Under the pieces are notes generated by a model that worked only from the letters and a program-made list of their open reading frames with translations, did not search any database and was not told the DNA's origin. From the NCBI GenBank assembly GCA_028554755.1, contig JAPTOF010000017.1, positions 13,911,501 through 13,975,500 on the forward strand: DNA of 64,000 bases. The letters are read 5' to 3'. The DNA comes from Cordia subcordata (lineage: Eukaryota; Streptophyta; Magnoliopsida; Boraginales; Cordiaceae). Shown piece after piece: positions 26,101 through 38,716 of the stretch; within the stretch, counting starts at the first letter, position 1, and every line of letters begins with the position of its first letter. The position numbers and the translations under genes were made by a program.

Positions 26101-28017
26101 GAAAAATTTTGGAATCCACAATAACCCTTAGAGTATTTGACTGCCTCTAGCTCATATTCTAAGTAGATCTGCTCTAGTTTGAGTAAATGTACAAATTTGC
26201 AACAAGTTAAGATGTTGGTTGGTATCTCCAAAGGTGAAGAGAAGGGAAAAGAGAAGTGGAAAGTGAAAAAGAGCTTATGCACGAGATGAAGTGGGCACAC
26301 ATTTATACTTGATTGTTGGCATCTCTTAGTGTGGTTTTTCCTGGTTTTGCTGAATCTGAGGTTTAATGAAATTTATCCACTTGTCATCCTTTTAGTACTC
26401 TTCATTGAAGTGGCCATTTCAGAATGTGCAGTTATGTAATTTAAGGACATGTCAAAAAGAAAGCAAACAGTAGAATGGATTGTAAGACTCCTTTTGTATG
26501 CTTATCTATATGGATGTGTCTCATACTGCTTAATAATTGTGCAGAAAATTCTTTATCCATGGTTACAGTTTGTTTCTAGCACATTGATCAGGTTCATGAT
26601 TGGTTATTATCAAATACATTGTGATTTAGTTCTCCATCTCCAGTCATAGCTGCTAACTTTTCTTTGGACATGGTGGTTACTATTTTCAGTAATATTTTTA
26701 TATCCTCTCAGGTAAAGAAGAACATTGAGGATAAAACACGTCAACATATAGATGCTCGTTCAAAAGCTAGGTATTCTTTGTTATCTTTATAATTCTCTCA
26801 TCATGAATAATAGTGATTGATATCTGCTTATATTGAAGCCTTTCTTTAGGCATGAAGAAATCTAAGCTCAATATTCACCTTGGAATGAGAGCAGGACTCT
26901 ACTAGTCCTGTCCCTTTTCTTTGAAAATTTGGTTCAAAAAATTTGTTTGTCAGAAAAATTATTGAGAAAGCAATTGAAGATACTGAAATTTTAAGGGTTA
27001 AAGGGAAAAGCATTTCATTACCTTATGAGGAACATGGTTATGTTACTTGAAAAGCCATGGACTAGTCTCTACATGTCAACCACGTGAGTGTCACAGCCAT
27101 GCGGAACTTTTTGATGTTTTCTGATTTCAGAAGAAACTCTCATTTCGTAAAGAAAATTACTCTTGTTGTTCATTGGGTTTAATAGTGTCCTTATTTGAAA
27201 TTGATACAGGTTCGATGGTGTTGCTTCAGAACCTCGTAAGGGAATAAGAGGCGGACATGTCCCTGGAAGCAAATGCATTCCTTTCAACCAGGCAAAACAC
27301 TATTTTCTTTTTAAAATTAATTATGAATAGCAAGGCAGAACTACAATCTTCCCTAACTTCTTGTCACATGAAGCTTTATTTCTTCCTGAATTATGATCCA
27401 TTGGCATTTGTGTCTTGCCCTTTTAACTTATGGCAATGTCTTGCTACAACTTGTCTTGATACTGTAATGCATCTATACATAGCTTCTTGACATGATGGCT
27501 CTCTGCAGATGTTAGATGGCTCACAGAAGCTGCTACCTGCAGATGAGCTGAAGAAAAAGTTTGATATAGAAGGTGAGTGTTATGGTGATAAGAATCCAAG
27601 TGTGGGCTTAGAGCTACAACTGAAATGTCTGTGCTTTTTGGTACAAAGTTTTCTTTGTAAATGCATGTTCACTTTGTTATGGAGATTAGCCTTCAAGAGT
27701 GTCAAATGCTATTTTGCTCAGCAGAATTGTACTTGGCTCCAAATGTTCTTCCGCAGGTATATCTTTAGACAGCCCTGTAGCAACTTCATGTGGAACTGGT
27801 GTAACTGCCTGCATTCTTGCGCTGGTGAAATTTCCCCGCCTTACCTATCTATCTATGTATTTATCTCTGTGAGGTAAAGCAACAACTTGATTCTCCATCT
27901 TTTCAGGGACTTCATCGACTTGGAAAGACTGATGTTCCAGTGTACGATGGGTCGTGGACAGAATGGGGAGGAATGCCTGATACCCCTGTGTCAACTTCAG
28001 TACCAGAAGTGCAATGA
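23169..28017 (+). CDS. STR1: Thiosulfate/3-mercaptopyruvate sulfurtransferase 1 (mitochondrial type)
   Basis: Twelve exons (23169-23264, 24070-24258, 24637-24696, 25026-25088, 25280-25404, 25489-25651, 25957-26016, 26712-26770, 27210-27291, 27509-27572, 27757-27824, 27907-28017) encode 379 residues, about the length of Arabidopsis STR1. The first 60 or so residues are rich in Ser, Arg and Phe and lack acids, fitting a mitochondrial presequence. Two rhodanese domains follow. The first contains DGKGIFSAARVWW and HDRVWVLDGGLPRW. The second carries the active-site loop SCGTGVTAC, with catalytic Cys at about residue 332. It transfers sulfur from 3-mercaptopyruvate, and more weakly thiosulfate, to cyanide or thiols, in cysteine catabolism and embryo development. 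Intron 9 starts with GC (CAG/GCAAAA) instead of GT, which the reading frame requires. Confidence 0.96.
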
Positions 28018-28227
28018 TCTGGGGATTGAGGGCAAATTGGAAATAATGATGTGTCTCTGCCTTTTAGTTTTAACTCAGCCAACAGTGAATGTGAGAAAGG
28101 AGGTTGTATCTTAAAACAGCAGATCATTTTTATTCCGGATTTTGCTTCAATCAGTGTAATGGCAAGGCTTGGATCTTGGAACTGAAGCAAAGATCAACCA
28201 CCTTTCAAGATTAACATTGTTATTTTT

Positions 28228-28260
28228 GAGAGACAGAGACAGAGAGAGAGAGAGAGAGAG
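28228..28260. repeat. (GA)n microsatellite
   Basis: GAGAGACAGAGACAGAGAG-type run just downstream of STR1. Confidence 0.9.
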
Positions 28261-28606
28261 CTCTTGTCCCCATAAATCTAGCTGAGTGTGTTGCTACTTG
28301 CTAGAGATGGATGGATGCTTTGCCAAAATGCACAGAGGCATAACAAGACATCGATAAAGAAAGCTTTGCTTGCTGGTTAGGCATAAGAATATCATCAAAT
28401 AATTTGATCTCACAAAGGGTGAGAATGAAAATCATTTGAAACTGAATTAATAAACCAGATAATTAACCTTTTCTCGTTTCCTCCAAAAATTTCAAAGTAA
28501 ATGATTCCATATTGTACAATCCAAAGACTGTTTTCCTCTTATGCCTCTCGTTGAGTATGATTGAATGATTTGAAAAGAAATGAACATTCAAGATAAAATG
28601 TTCATG

Positions 28607-28608
<2 letters not shown>

Positions 28609-28648
<40 letters not shown>
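28609..28648. repeat. (TA)n microsatellite
   Basis: About 40 bp of AT dinucleotides, the longest such run in the window. Confidence 0.9.
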
Positions 28649-28652
<4 letters not shown>

Positions 28653-29690
28653 GTATATGGTCAAAATCAATATTGAAAAAAAAAAAGCTAGATTGGGATT
28701 TTTTTTTTATTTTATATGCTTGGTAAAATTATTTTAACAAGTTAGAATGGAAGGAAAATCAATTTGATTAACTAAAATATACTTGTTCTTTGATTTGGCA
28801 TAAATTTGAATAGATGCATGACAACTTATTTTATACAATGCCACTTAAACTAAAATAATCTTGCCAATCTTTTCATTACTTCGTTACTTGTTCTATCATT
28901 TTTCATTTTAACAACATATTTCTTTTTTATTTCTTTTTACATAGTTGAGACTTGAGAGATAAAAGTTAACCATCCAATAAAAATGCAGATGTTTTCAATT
29001 GAAAAAGGTTAAAAAAATGAAAGAGACGTGTTTTTTTTATTTTTTTAAAAATTTTATTTTTCAATCGTTTAGATATTTTACTTTTTTTTTTTTTTGCTTT
29101 TCAAATTTTTACATTTTTTATTAATTTTTTTTAAATAAAAATTGAAAATTTGTGAAATAGTATATATATATACAATCTTTTTAGGTAATTGGACTTTATT
29201 TTTTTGTTGATTCATTTTTAGGTTGTTTTGGTAAAGAATGAGTCTTTTTAACTTTTTTTTCCTTCTAAAAAAAAGCACTTCGTCTTAATGAACTTCCAAC
29301 TCAAATTAATTATACCAAATAAAAAAAATTAAATTAAAAATTCAAGTGATTCCAACATACAAAACGTATCTATCTATCTATCTATCCATATAATTTTATT
29401 TAGGAAGCAAGGGAACCTGGTCTCACGGAACGGAAATATTCTGTTGCATGTGGTCCTGGAACGCGTCGAGTCAAACGTTGAGTCGCAACGATTCTAGCAT
29501 CCCACCCGAAACAAATTAAGGCCAATTTTACCACGGACAAGGGATCATAATCGTATTACGGGAAACCACGTGTAAGCTGGAGATACTCTGTTGTTTCCAA
29601 CTTTTTTTATAAGCCGCTAATATTTTTTGTCAACCTTGATGTCCTTTCTGCAACCGTTGCAAAGGGAACCAAATTCGAAGGCCTAACCAT

Positions 29691-29692
29691 AC

Positions 29693-29727
<35 letters not shown>
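29691..29727. repeat. Compound (TA)n(GA)n microsatellite in patellin leader region
   Basis: TATATATATATA followed directly by nine or ten GA units, about 200 bp before the patellin start codon and probably in its promoter or 5' UTR. Confidence 0.85.
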
Positions 29728-29912
29728 CTTGTTCCCTTGTGTGTTTTTTTGATTTCTTTCTTCATGTATTTCATTCTTTCGTGCTGCAGTATCAAGTTTC
29801 TTTCTTAATCTCTAGAAGATTTCTTGTAGCGTTATATATCTTATGTACTGATATATACAATACTTGCTTTTTACTATATATCTATAGCCTGAGATAACTG
29901 AGAAACTTGGGA

Positions 29913-31952
29913 ATGGCTCCTGAGACAAAATCAGAAGATGGCCAAGTGGCCCATGCAGAGGTTTCTCAACATCAAGGATCGTCGTCTTCTTCTGATCATG
30001 TTGTTAAGGAAAACGGGGTTCATGCAATATTAGAGGATGGCGAGGTGAGCAAAGAAAATGGGGAAACGAATATGAGCAAAGAAAATGGAGAAATGAAGGG
30101 AGAACCACATCAGGATGTTAAGGTGGATCAAAGTGACAACAATAACAACGGTATTAATGGTGACAGCAATTGTTCACCATCAAATAATGTTGTTTATCGA
30201 GAAAAAGAAGTAGTACAAGAAGAAGAAGAAGAAGAAGAAGAAGATTCTTCAAAGGCTAAGGAGAAGAGTGGTGCAATTCCTGGTATGAACGAGCATGAAA
30301 AGAAGGCATTGGCAGAGCTTAGATCAAAACTTGAAGCAGCCATCTTGGCCAACAAATTGCTTGAGGAGGAGCAAAAAGAGACCCCAACAGCAAGACCAAA
30401 TGATGATGACAATAAAGAAGCAGCCAAAACACAAGAGAAAGCTGTTGTGGAGAATGGAAAATCAGAATTGGAAGATGAAGAACATGGGGGAGAAAAACAA
30501 GAAATCAGGAGCAACAAACAAGATGTTGGAATTGATAGCAAGAATATATCGATGTGGGGTGTGCCTTTATTGCCTAGCAAGGGGCACGAGGGAACCGACA
30601 TTATACTAATGAAGTTCTTGAGGGCTAGGGAATTTAAGGCTGATGATGCGTTTGAGATGCTAAGGAATAGTCTGCAGTGGAGAAAAGAGAACAAGATTGA
30701 CCCAATTCTTGAAGAAGATCTGGGGAGTGATTATGATTCGGTAGCCTACATGAGCGGAGTGGACCGCCAAGGCCACCCTGTGTGTTACAACGTGTATGGG
30801 GTATTTGGAAACAATGAAATGTACAATAAAACCTTCGGGACAGAGGAGAGCCGTTCCAGGTTTTTGAGGTGGAGGTTGCAGATGATGGAGAGGGAAATTC
30901 AGAAACTTAGTTTCAAGCCTGATGGTGTTTCCTCTTTGCTCCAAATCAGTGATCTTAAGAATACACCTGGACCTGCTAGGAAAGATCTCCGAACTGCCAT
31001 GAAACAAGCCGTTGCACTTTTACAGGACAATTATCCTGAATTTGTTGCCACAAATGTAACATCTTTCTTTCCCCCCTTCTCATTCCGTGTATGACTTCAT
31101 TATAGACGTTATTCAAGAATTCATGCATTTTGTTTGTGAATGTTGATTGTAGATCTTCATCAATGTTCCGTTTTGGTATTATGCCTTTAACGCGCTCTTG
31201 TCGCCCTTCTTAACACAAAGAACCAAGAGCAAATTTGTGTTTACTCGCCCGGCAAAGGTTACAGAAACCCTTCTCAAGTAAGATTTTTTTTTTTTTTTTC
31301 TTCCTTAGTATCTTCATGAGGACCCGTTTGCAGTTGAAACCAGTTAATATTGCTCTACAAACTTGGTATGCTTCATTTTTGCAGGTACATTAGTGCAGAG
31401 CAAATCCCGGTTCATTATGGAGGGCTTAAGCGCGACAACGATCCTGACTTCTCGATTGAAGATGATGTTTCTGAGGTGTTTGTCAAGGCTGGATCCATTC
31501 AGACTATTGATATCCCTGCACCAGAGGTATATCTTAAGTTTCTTTACAAACCAACTTTTAATGGAAGAATCAGAATATATATATATATATATATAGCCCA
31601 ATATCTTTTTCTTTTCTTCTTTTTTCTTTTTTAATAAAACTAATTATTGGTTCATAATATTCTCGGTAATTTATAGGTGGGGAAAGTTTTGATGTGGGAC
31701 TTGATAGTGCAAGGATGGGAGGTGAACTACAAAGAAGAATTTGTTCCTTCAGATGAAGGTTCATACACCATAATCGTGAGCAAGGAGAGGAGGATAGGTT
31801 GGCAAGTTGAATCTGTTCGCAACTCTTACAAGAACAATGAAGCAGGAAAAGTTGTGATCACAATGGAGAATAATTCATTCAAGAAGAAACGGATTCTATA
31901 TCGATTCAAAACCAAGACTAGCACCACCACCACCACCTCTTCTTCCTCTTGA
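29913..31952 (+). CDS. Patellin (SEC14-GOLD phosphoinositide-binding protein)
   Basis: Four exons (29913-31055, 31153-31277, 31385-31526, 31677-31952) encode 561 residues. The ATG at 29913 is chosen; an in-frame TTG sits two codons earlier. The first 200 or so residues are acidic and low-complexity, with Glu runs and repeated SKENGE phrases, as in patellin N termini. A CRAL-TRIO N region (LMKFLRAREFKADDAFEML) and SEC14 lipid-binding domain (including FINVPFWYYAFNALLSPFLTQRTKSKFVF) follow. The C-terminal GOLD domain includes VLMWDLIVQGWEVNYKEEF and MENNSFKKKRILYRFK, and the tail is Thr/Ser-rich. Patellins bind phosphoinositides and work in membrane trafficking, including at the cell plate and in auxin-carrier positioning. 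The family is certain; which of PATL1-6 is not resolved. Confidence 0.95.
31575..31594. repeat. (TA)n microsatellite in patellin intron 3
   Basis: About 20 bp of AT dinucleotides, 48 bp into intron 3. Confidence 0.85.
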
Positions 31953-32592
31953 AACTTGTTACAAGAAGCGTTGCATGCTTATTTTGTTCTCGCTTTCAAG
32001 TCTTGCTAGCAGAATAGGAGATGTCATTGAACTTTTTTTCACTTGACAGGGGACAATCGGATGGTAAAAGTTTTCGACTTAATATATACAATTTATTGAT
32101 ATGAAGTTAAAGTCAACAAGGATCGCGTGGCCTAATGGATAAGGCGCTCGCCTCCGGAGCGGGAGATTGTGGGTTCGAGTCCCATCGCGATCGTCAGAAT
32201 ATTTCTTTTCTGACTGTCTGTCTTTTGTTGACTGGAACAGATGATGACTCCATCCATGCTTTGTCCTCTCTTCTTTTTTCTATTTTTTTTTTAAAATCTG
32301 GTTTATTTTGTCCAACTAAATCTTAAATCCTAAAACCCAAATCAGAACATTTATTCCATCATCGTAAAATGTTGTAAAATTTGTGTCTTTTTGCGATATG
32401 CATGATTTTGTTACTTCAGAAGCCAGAGAGAAAAGAAACAGGATAGATAAACAAGAGATTTACATGGTCTTTAAAAAGAAACAATAAAACAACCATATTC
32501 AACTGCTCTTGGTTATTATTATGACAATACAAAGAAAAGAGAAGAACCAAGAAACAGCAAGCAAAAAGAACATATCTATCTATCTATTCTAT
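31953..32592. other. Intergenic, holds a tRNA gene
   Basis: Between the convergent patellin and methyltransferase genes. Apart from the tRNA-Arg at 32121-32193 and a (TATC)n run at 32575-32596 abutting the methyltransferase stop, nothing is recognised. Confidence 0.6.
32121..32193 (+). tRNA. tRNA-Arg (anticodon CCG)
   Basis: 73 nt fold as a complete cloverleaf. The acceptor arms GATCGCG and CGCGATC pair perfectly, with discriminator G. The D-arm is GCC-TAATGGATAA-GGC. The anticodon stem CTCGC/GCGGG allows one G-U pair and has loop CTCCGGA, giving anticodon CCG (Arg, codon CGG). The T-arm is GTGGG-TTCGAGT-CCCAT. Internal A and B boxes (TGGCCTAATGG, GGTTCGAGTCC) are intact and no intron is present. 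The run of T residues often used as a Pol III terminator is not obvious right after the gene; the nearest is TTTCTTTT at about 32203. Confidence 0.95.
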
Positions 32593-33951
32593 CTATCTGA
32601 TCTTAACCAAAAGGAAAAGTACTGGAGCTAATGGTCGGTTTATCATTTCCAGCTTGCAGCAATTCCATTTCTCAACGCCTAATCCAGAAGCAAAAGCTTG
32701 GACAGTCTCGTACTCCTCCCTTGAAACACAACCGCAAAACCAAATGAATGATTAACATAAAGAATACTAAGTACTAACCAATTAAAGGCCAAACTGAAAT
32801 CTCATATATCATCGAGTATCCCACTAAAAACTCCGTCATGACTTAACGGTGTAATACTTCCATAAGCATGTATAGGATAATCAAGCGAGCAACTAGTTTG
32901 CATGATTAGCCAAAGGCCAGACAAACAGAATCATCAACAATCTCGAGATATAACTTAGCACATGGGTTCTGGAGAAATTACAAATTCCTCTTTGTATTGA
33001 GTGCGTATGTATTCAAATAAATCAGGGACTACAATCAAATGAATTAGTAGGAGTTTTTTTGACACTTCATCCGACAAAGAACAAACGACTCAGGAATAAT
33101 GTACAACAATACTAACCTTCCACCAGTGTGGCCTACGTAGACCAGAATGCTAATGAGCCCTCCTGGTGCTAGTACCCTCTTGGCAGCCTCTAATGCAAGT
33201 AGCGTCGTGTCTGACTTAGTTCTCATTTTTTTGTTACCTCCTGGAAGATAACCCAAGTTGAAGGCGACCAACCTAAAACCAGAAAGATTAAACCGGATGG
33301 TCAAACCGGTATATATATATATATATATATATATGGAACAATAAACCAAATTAAAGAAAGAAAGGGCAAACTACCTTACAGAAACATTTTCAGGAACAAC
33401 GTTCTCCATTTGACTATGACACATTGCAAATAGCTCAACAAGTTCTTTCTGCACAGTTATATCAGACATCAAAGATATTGCTTAGTTACGATCTGCATAG
33501 TTATCAAACGTCAAAACTCAAACGTATGCCTTATTATGAGCTGAATTCTAAGGGATCGGAAACGCTAAGAATTATATGCAGGACTAATTTAGAAAGCATA
33601 ATTAATTGTTGAATTGAGAAGTAAAGTAATTATTACCTCCTGTGGAGTAACATGTTGATCAAGTAAAGACGAAGTATTTTCCAAACCGACCTTTTGAACA
33701 TCCATTGCATAAACACGGCCAGCTTTACAAGTTGTAGTGTCAGCTACCATTTTGAGCATTGCTAGGGTGTCATAACCATTTCCACAAGTGGCATCAACGA
33801 CTGTGTCCCCTTTTTGGACAACCTTCTTCCACACCCTGCCTGGCAAAATAATAAACTTAAAGTTGAGTGCCAAAATTTAATTTAAATATCATTTCAGTGC
33901 TACCTACTAAGATTGACTTGCCTCCCCAAACCCCCCCCCCCCCAAAAAAAA

Positions 33952-33982
<31 letters not shown>

Positions 33983-34509
33983 TGGTCGGTCATGGTTCAG
34001 GAAGATACACCCAACTTGCCAAATCTGGATCGATTAACTTTGCGGACCCAAAATCCAAAATAATGTTATTCAACTAAACTTGTTTATGCTCTTTTAATTA
34101 TACAAGTACTTATCAAATCTTTCACCCACCCAAGAATTAATTAATAATGACAATAATAATAATAAGAAGAAGAAGAATAATAGTAAAAGAATAAGAGAAT
34201 AAAACTAAGATGAAGGTTGAGGGGGGAAAGTAGCAACGAGTGAGCAAGTTGAGTGGCCTTGTTGTTGCCAAATAAGTATCCCATGGCGACGTCCTCTAAG
34301 ACTGAGAAGACGGAACCTTTGTTGACCGAATGTTCTTCAACTCGGGCAGCAGCTGATGATGTTGAAATACTTGTACAATAACATGTCTTCGAGGATGCTA
34401 ATGATGTTGGTGTTGACGGTGCGTGTATCAGAAAACATGTAAGCTTGTTTTGAAAATTACCAATTTCCCGACAGAATGGTAAATTTGGACGCATTCGCAG
34501 GTACGCCAT
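32593..34509 (-). CDS. YtqB/MnmM-type SAM-dependent methyltransferase, probably organellar
   Basis: Five exons on the minus strand (34509-34238, 33835-33637, 33448-33375, 33272-33117, 32719-32593) give 275 residues. About 70 N-terminal residues are Ser/Thr/Arg-rich, like a plastid or mitochondrial transit peptide. The conserved domain starts [16 protein letters not shown]. The SAM-binding motif I is [18 protein letters not shown], then [40 protein letters not shown], and ends [13 protein letters not shown]. This is the bacterial YtqB ('putative rRNA methylase') family. The Bacillus member was shown to be MnmM, which methylates 5-aminomethyl-2-thiouridine in the tRNA wobble base, so an organellar tRNA role is likely but inferred. 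Exon 2 uses the second of two acceptors in TTTTGCCAGGCAG; only that one keeps frame. Confidence 0.88.
33310..33334. repeat. (TA)n microsatellite in intron 3 of the methyltransferase gene
   Basis: About 25 bp of AT dinucleotides. Confidence 0.85.
33929..33981. repeat. Compound C-tract / A-tract / (GAA)n
   Basis: About 14 C, then about 17 A, then seven GAA units, in intron 1 of the methyltransferase gene. Lengths of such tracts are prone to sequencing error. Confidence 0.8.
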
Positions 34510-36253
34510 TCCGATTTCCGAACGTCGAGATAGGATACTGTATCTGTATGTCGTGAGATGGGAGAGCTATGCCATCTGGGCAATTTGTAACGGTGTGGGG
34601 TGGGCTTGGGGGATAAAATTGGGCTTCAGCCCAAACTCTTTCACATTATACTTAACACGACACAGTAATAAATAAACAAATACGATTAACCAACATACCA
34701 AACAATAACACTAAGGGCCTGTTTGAATTGAATTTTTTTTTTTAAATAAAAAAAATTATATTATTTTCGTAATAATCATTTGGTTTGACTTCTAAAAAAA
34801 ATATGAAACTCTAAAATTCAACTTTTTTTCATAAGTTAGACTTTTAACTTCTCAAAAAAAAAAAAACACTTTTTGAGTCAACAAAAAAAAAAAACGCTTT
34901 TGAAAAAGTCAATTCAAACGAACCCTAAAAGCCAGTCTAAATTGTGTTTAGTCGTACTACCATTTTTGACAAGTTTTTTTAGGTCATGGGCACTGGTGGC
35001 TCGAAAGTAAAATAACTAAAATCCTTTATTTAGTTTCCTATATTTTTAGGCTCCAAAGTTTGAGGATGTTATATGTCTTGCACATTGTCAAAGTCGCATA
35101 AAAGTTTCAATAATTTCAAAACTTATCAATGTTTTCCATGCTATAAAGCACTGCTATATCATAGATTACAAAGAATGTTATGCAATCACTTCAAAAACTA
35201 ATAATTTTTGTACAATGTTCTTTATGACAGTTAGAGTCTTTACTGAGCTTTAAAATACTGAGGGCTTTATAAGATATCGATAAAACAAATAGAGTTTAAT
35301 ACATTTATCCTGTAACTCATACAATTGCAAAATATAAACAAATAAATAATCCTATCTTCTATGATAAAAAAAAATATATATATTTGATCTAGTTTCTATT
35401 GACAAGCCCCAAAACAAGACAAGGTCGTTTATGCTAAATAGTAAATTACAACCATGTTATTGGTTATTTCACAACCCTATTTTCCTCTCCAATTCTCTCT
35501 AGTCATTTCTAATATTAAATCATCCATTGTTACATTTTATCAATTAAAATAAGTGCTTTAATTTTTTAGCCTTCAAAATAATAATTTTTATCAATTATCA
35601 GTGCTAATCTCTCGTACTGTCTTATGATCTCACTATGGCCTCTTAAAAAATTTTCTCTTGAGAAGTGTTCTCAGACGTTTCCATTTGTATCCTCACAAGC
35701 AAAGAAGTTTTAAGACACAAGACAACCAATGTTAAATATCTTAATTTTCCTTCACCCATCAATAATTTCAAGCATATAATTTGACTTCTACTATCTTATA
35801 TTAACTTTTAATCTCTCTACGACCTTAACAAAGAGCTCTAAGATGTTCGTTGGGCATAACTTTATTATATTATCATATATATGGATTTTTTGCATCAATT
35901 TATTAATATTAGGTATAGATAGATGGACAAGAAACACAAAGGAAATAAGAGGGGATTGATCAGCATTTTCTTAAGAGCTATACCATAGATTGCTATGATG
36001 TTCGACAAATAGGAGGGGTCTAGTGTAATTTAAGATAGCTACAGGGGGAAAAGGCAATTAGCGAGAAAACACACGGGTCGGATCCGCCAGCCTAACAACC
36101 GGGGCATGGGTTCGTACACGGTACGCTGCAATTAAACGTTGGTCATAGTCGCAAAACCCTTCCCTTCCCTTAAGACACCTTTCAAGTATTTTCGTTTGTT
36201 AATTTATTTTTTCCTCTTTCACAAAAACAAACAATTAGTGGAATAGGAAAAAA
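34510..36253. other. Intergenic between divergent genes
   Basis: About 1.7 kb between the divergent methyltransferase and CBP80 starts. It contains a family-A MITE (34715-34925). The remainder is AT-rich, and the last 200 bp (including the GC-richer stretch 36075-36150) is the CBP80 promoter/leader. No coding sequence is seen. Confidence 0.6.
34715..34925. repeat. Tourist-like MITE, family A, copy 3 (best preserved)
   Basis: The left end GGGCCTGTTTGAATTGA and right end TCAATTCAAACGAACCC form a clean inverted repeat. TAA is duplicated exactly on both sides (34712-34714, 34926-34928). 211 bp, AT-rich interior, no coding capacity. This copy defines the family. Confidence 0.85.
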
Positions 36254-38676
36254 ATGAGCAGCTGGAGGAGCTTGCTGCTTCGAATCGGCGAGAAATGCCC
36301 TGAATACGGCGGCAACGCCGAGTTCAAAGACCACATTGTTAGTCCTTTTTTTGGTTCCTTTTTAAAAGTTTATGCCTTGCTTTAAAACCCTAGTCACTTT
36401 GTTCTCCTTCGTACTAGAAATAAAGACGCGCGTTGTTTGTTCCAATCTTGCAGGACACGTGTTTCGGTGTGATTCGCCGGGAACTGGAACACTCCGGCGA
36501 TGATATTTTGCATGTAAGAAGCTTTTCTCGCTTATTACTATTGTTGTTGTATACACTTACATTCTCTAGCATATATTTGAGCTCGCCAACGTTAGAGTGC
36601 ACATACTAGGCAAAACAAGTTACTGTCTTTTTCTTTTTTGGCTCGAATATACTCATTCCCTAGCGGGTAGTATCAAATACATAAGTTATCTGTGGAGACA
36701 AATCGAAATTAGGAATTAAGAAAATGTTAATCAAGAGATGAGCTCAAATTTAAATTCTCTCTCTTTTTTTTTTTTTTGGTGTGTGTGTGTATGTTTATTT
36801 CGTAAGTCGTGACTAATTGCCTTTTCTGCTCCAGGTAATCCATTATGTGTCTATTCCTGAATGTTCTTCTTCCCTTGAGCTTGTTTTGCATGCTAAATTA
36901 CTTATTTCTTTTGAAACATTTGCAGTTCCTACTCCAGTGTGCTGAACAATTGCCTCATAAGATTCCTTTATACGGAACACTGGTAGGTATTCCTTGCTGT
37001 ATGTTTGTCACCTTTTAATTGTTGTAATTTTTCTCTCCTTCGACTCTGAGCTATCCTCAGTCTCTGTGTATCTGTTATGTATGTAAACTTTCAAATAACC
37101 AATGGATGGCTAGTTGATGTATGAGAAATTTTTACCAAAAGGCTTTATGCAGTCTGAGTTTGATCACTGAAGCATTACTTTCAATTGGTTATGTGAAACT
37201 CGTGATATAAATGGTTTGAGCTCAGGTTTATTTTCATGGCCTACAAACTTCAGATAACTCTGGTGTTGCAAAAAACTATATGCACATTCTGTACATAAGT
37301 TCAAAGCTGATTCGTAAAAGAATGGACCCAATTGGCTTAAATCATCCATTTTTAATATCCGTATAGTCTTGCTCTTGACAATGATCTAGTATCCATTTAG
37401 TCTGTTGTTAAGGTTTAGGATTTAAAGATAATGGGTAAAGAAGCTCTCAATATTTTTGCGGATGTGCTATGATGCTGCAAAAATTATTTTGAGTCCGTTG
37501 CATGATAGTGTCTCATGATATTCGAATATCCTATGCATTTGAATCTTAATTAGTGCCAAAGCTTTCCTATCTTTCTGATTCTCTCTATCTCTGTCTCTGT
37601 AGGTTGGTCTTTTGAATTTGGAAAATGAAGAGTTTGTCAGGAAAGTTGTGGAGAACACACACGTTAATTTACAGGTGAACAATCTAAACCTATTTTTAGT
37701 TCGTTGACTGTTTACCTATCTTTCCAATTGCTTAGTTAAATACAAATCATAAAATTGCCATGTTTAATTGTTCCTCCAAATGACTCTAAGTTATCTAGCA
37801 TCCTTGCTAGCTCCTTTTGCTTCTCTTCTCTTTAATTTTTCACAGGTTTTCCATGATAGGATGACCACGCAGAAACCCCCTCCCTCCCCCCCCAAAAAAA
37901 AAAAAAAAACTATCATTCTTTCTAATTCCTTCATGGTTCTGAAGCAGTGTAAACTTACCAGTAATAGTTTCCATGCTTGTGAACACATTAATTGATCCAT
38001 TTGTTCCTTTGAGCAATCAGTTTGAGGAATTTTTGCCCTATGTGCTCTGGTTGATTAGCTTGGTGTTGTGTACTTCTCATAGAATTTAACCCTTGGGGAT
38101 ATAAGGAGCTTTTGTCCATCTGATACTACTTTTATCTAATTGTACCCATATTATGCTATTTGGAATTTTCACTTCTAATGGTGGATTATATGTCTGTTTA
38201 TTTTCAGGATGGTCTATACTTGGGAAATTGCAACAGGATCCGTATACTGATGCGATTCCTTACTGTTTTGGTAACTGTCATGTCCCTGAAGCTAAACCTC
38301 CTCTAAAGGCTGTCTGAAACCATCTTATTAAAAATTAGCTTTTTTCTAGCTTATCCATTAGTTAGATCATTTATCAGTATTAGCTACTTTGGAAGGATAA
38401 GTTGCGTCTAGCTGATCCACGGTTTGCTGATATTGCTTATATAGAAGTTTCTGAATGAAGTATATTATACCCCAGGGAAAAGAGATATTTGAGATTGAAA
38501 ATAGAGTTGGTGTTCATATTCATGTGAAGTTGTATCTAAAAGAAGCTGTCTAAAGCATAGTTAAGTTATGTTACTTGCCAAGAGAAAGCTTAGTTTTTCT
38601 GAAAATTGAGGAAAATACATATCCTTGTGGTATGTTTCGGTGTGTGGTTTATTTTATGAACTTATGAAAAGTATTT

Positions 38677-38716
<40 letters not shown>

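Larger units (their letters stand above)
28018..29912. other. Intergenic spacer with simple repeats
   Basis: 3' flank of STR1, then AT-rich DNA with (GA)n at 28228-28260, (TA)n at 28609-28648, (TATC)n at 29367-29386 and (TA)n(GA)n at 29691-29727. The last part is the promoter/leader of the patellin gene. No other gene is seen. Confidence 0.6.

Noticed and set aside
30194..30694. Minus-strand Ser/Phe-rich frame of 166 codons
   Set aside because: Antisense of the acidic patellin exon 1; the long Ser runs come from Glu codons on the other strand.
33929..33981. C/A/GAA compound tract as a possible regulatory element
   Set aside because: Intronic simple repeat with no supporting context; recorded only as a repeat.
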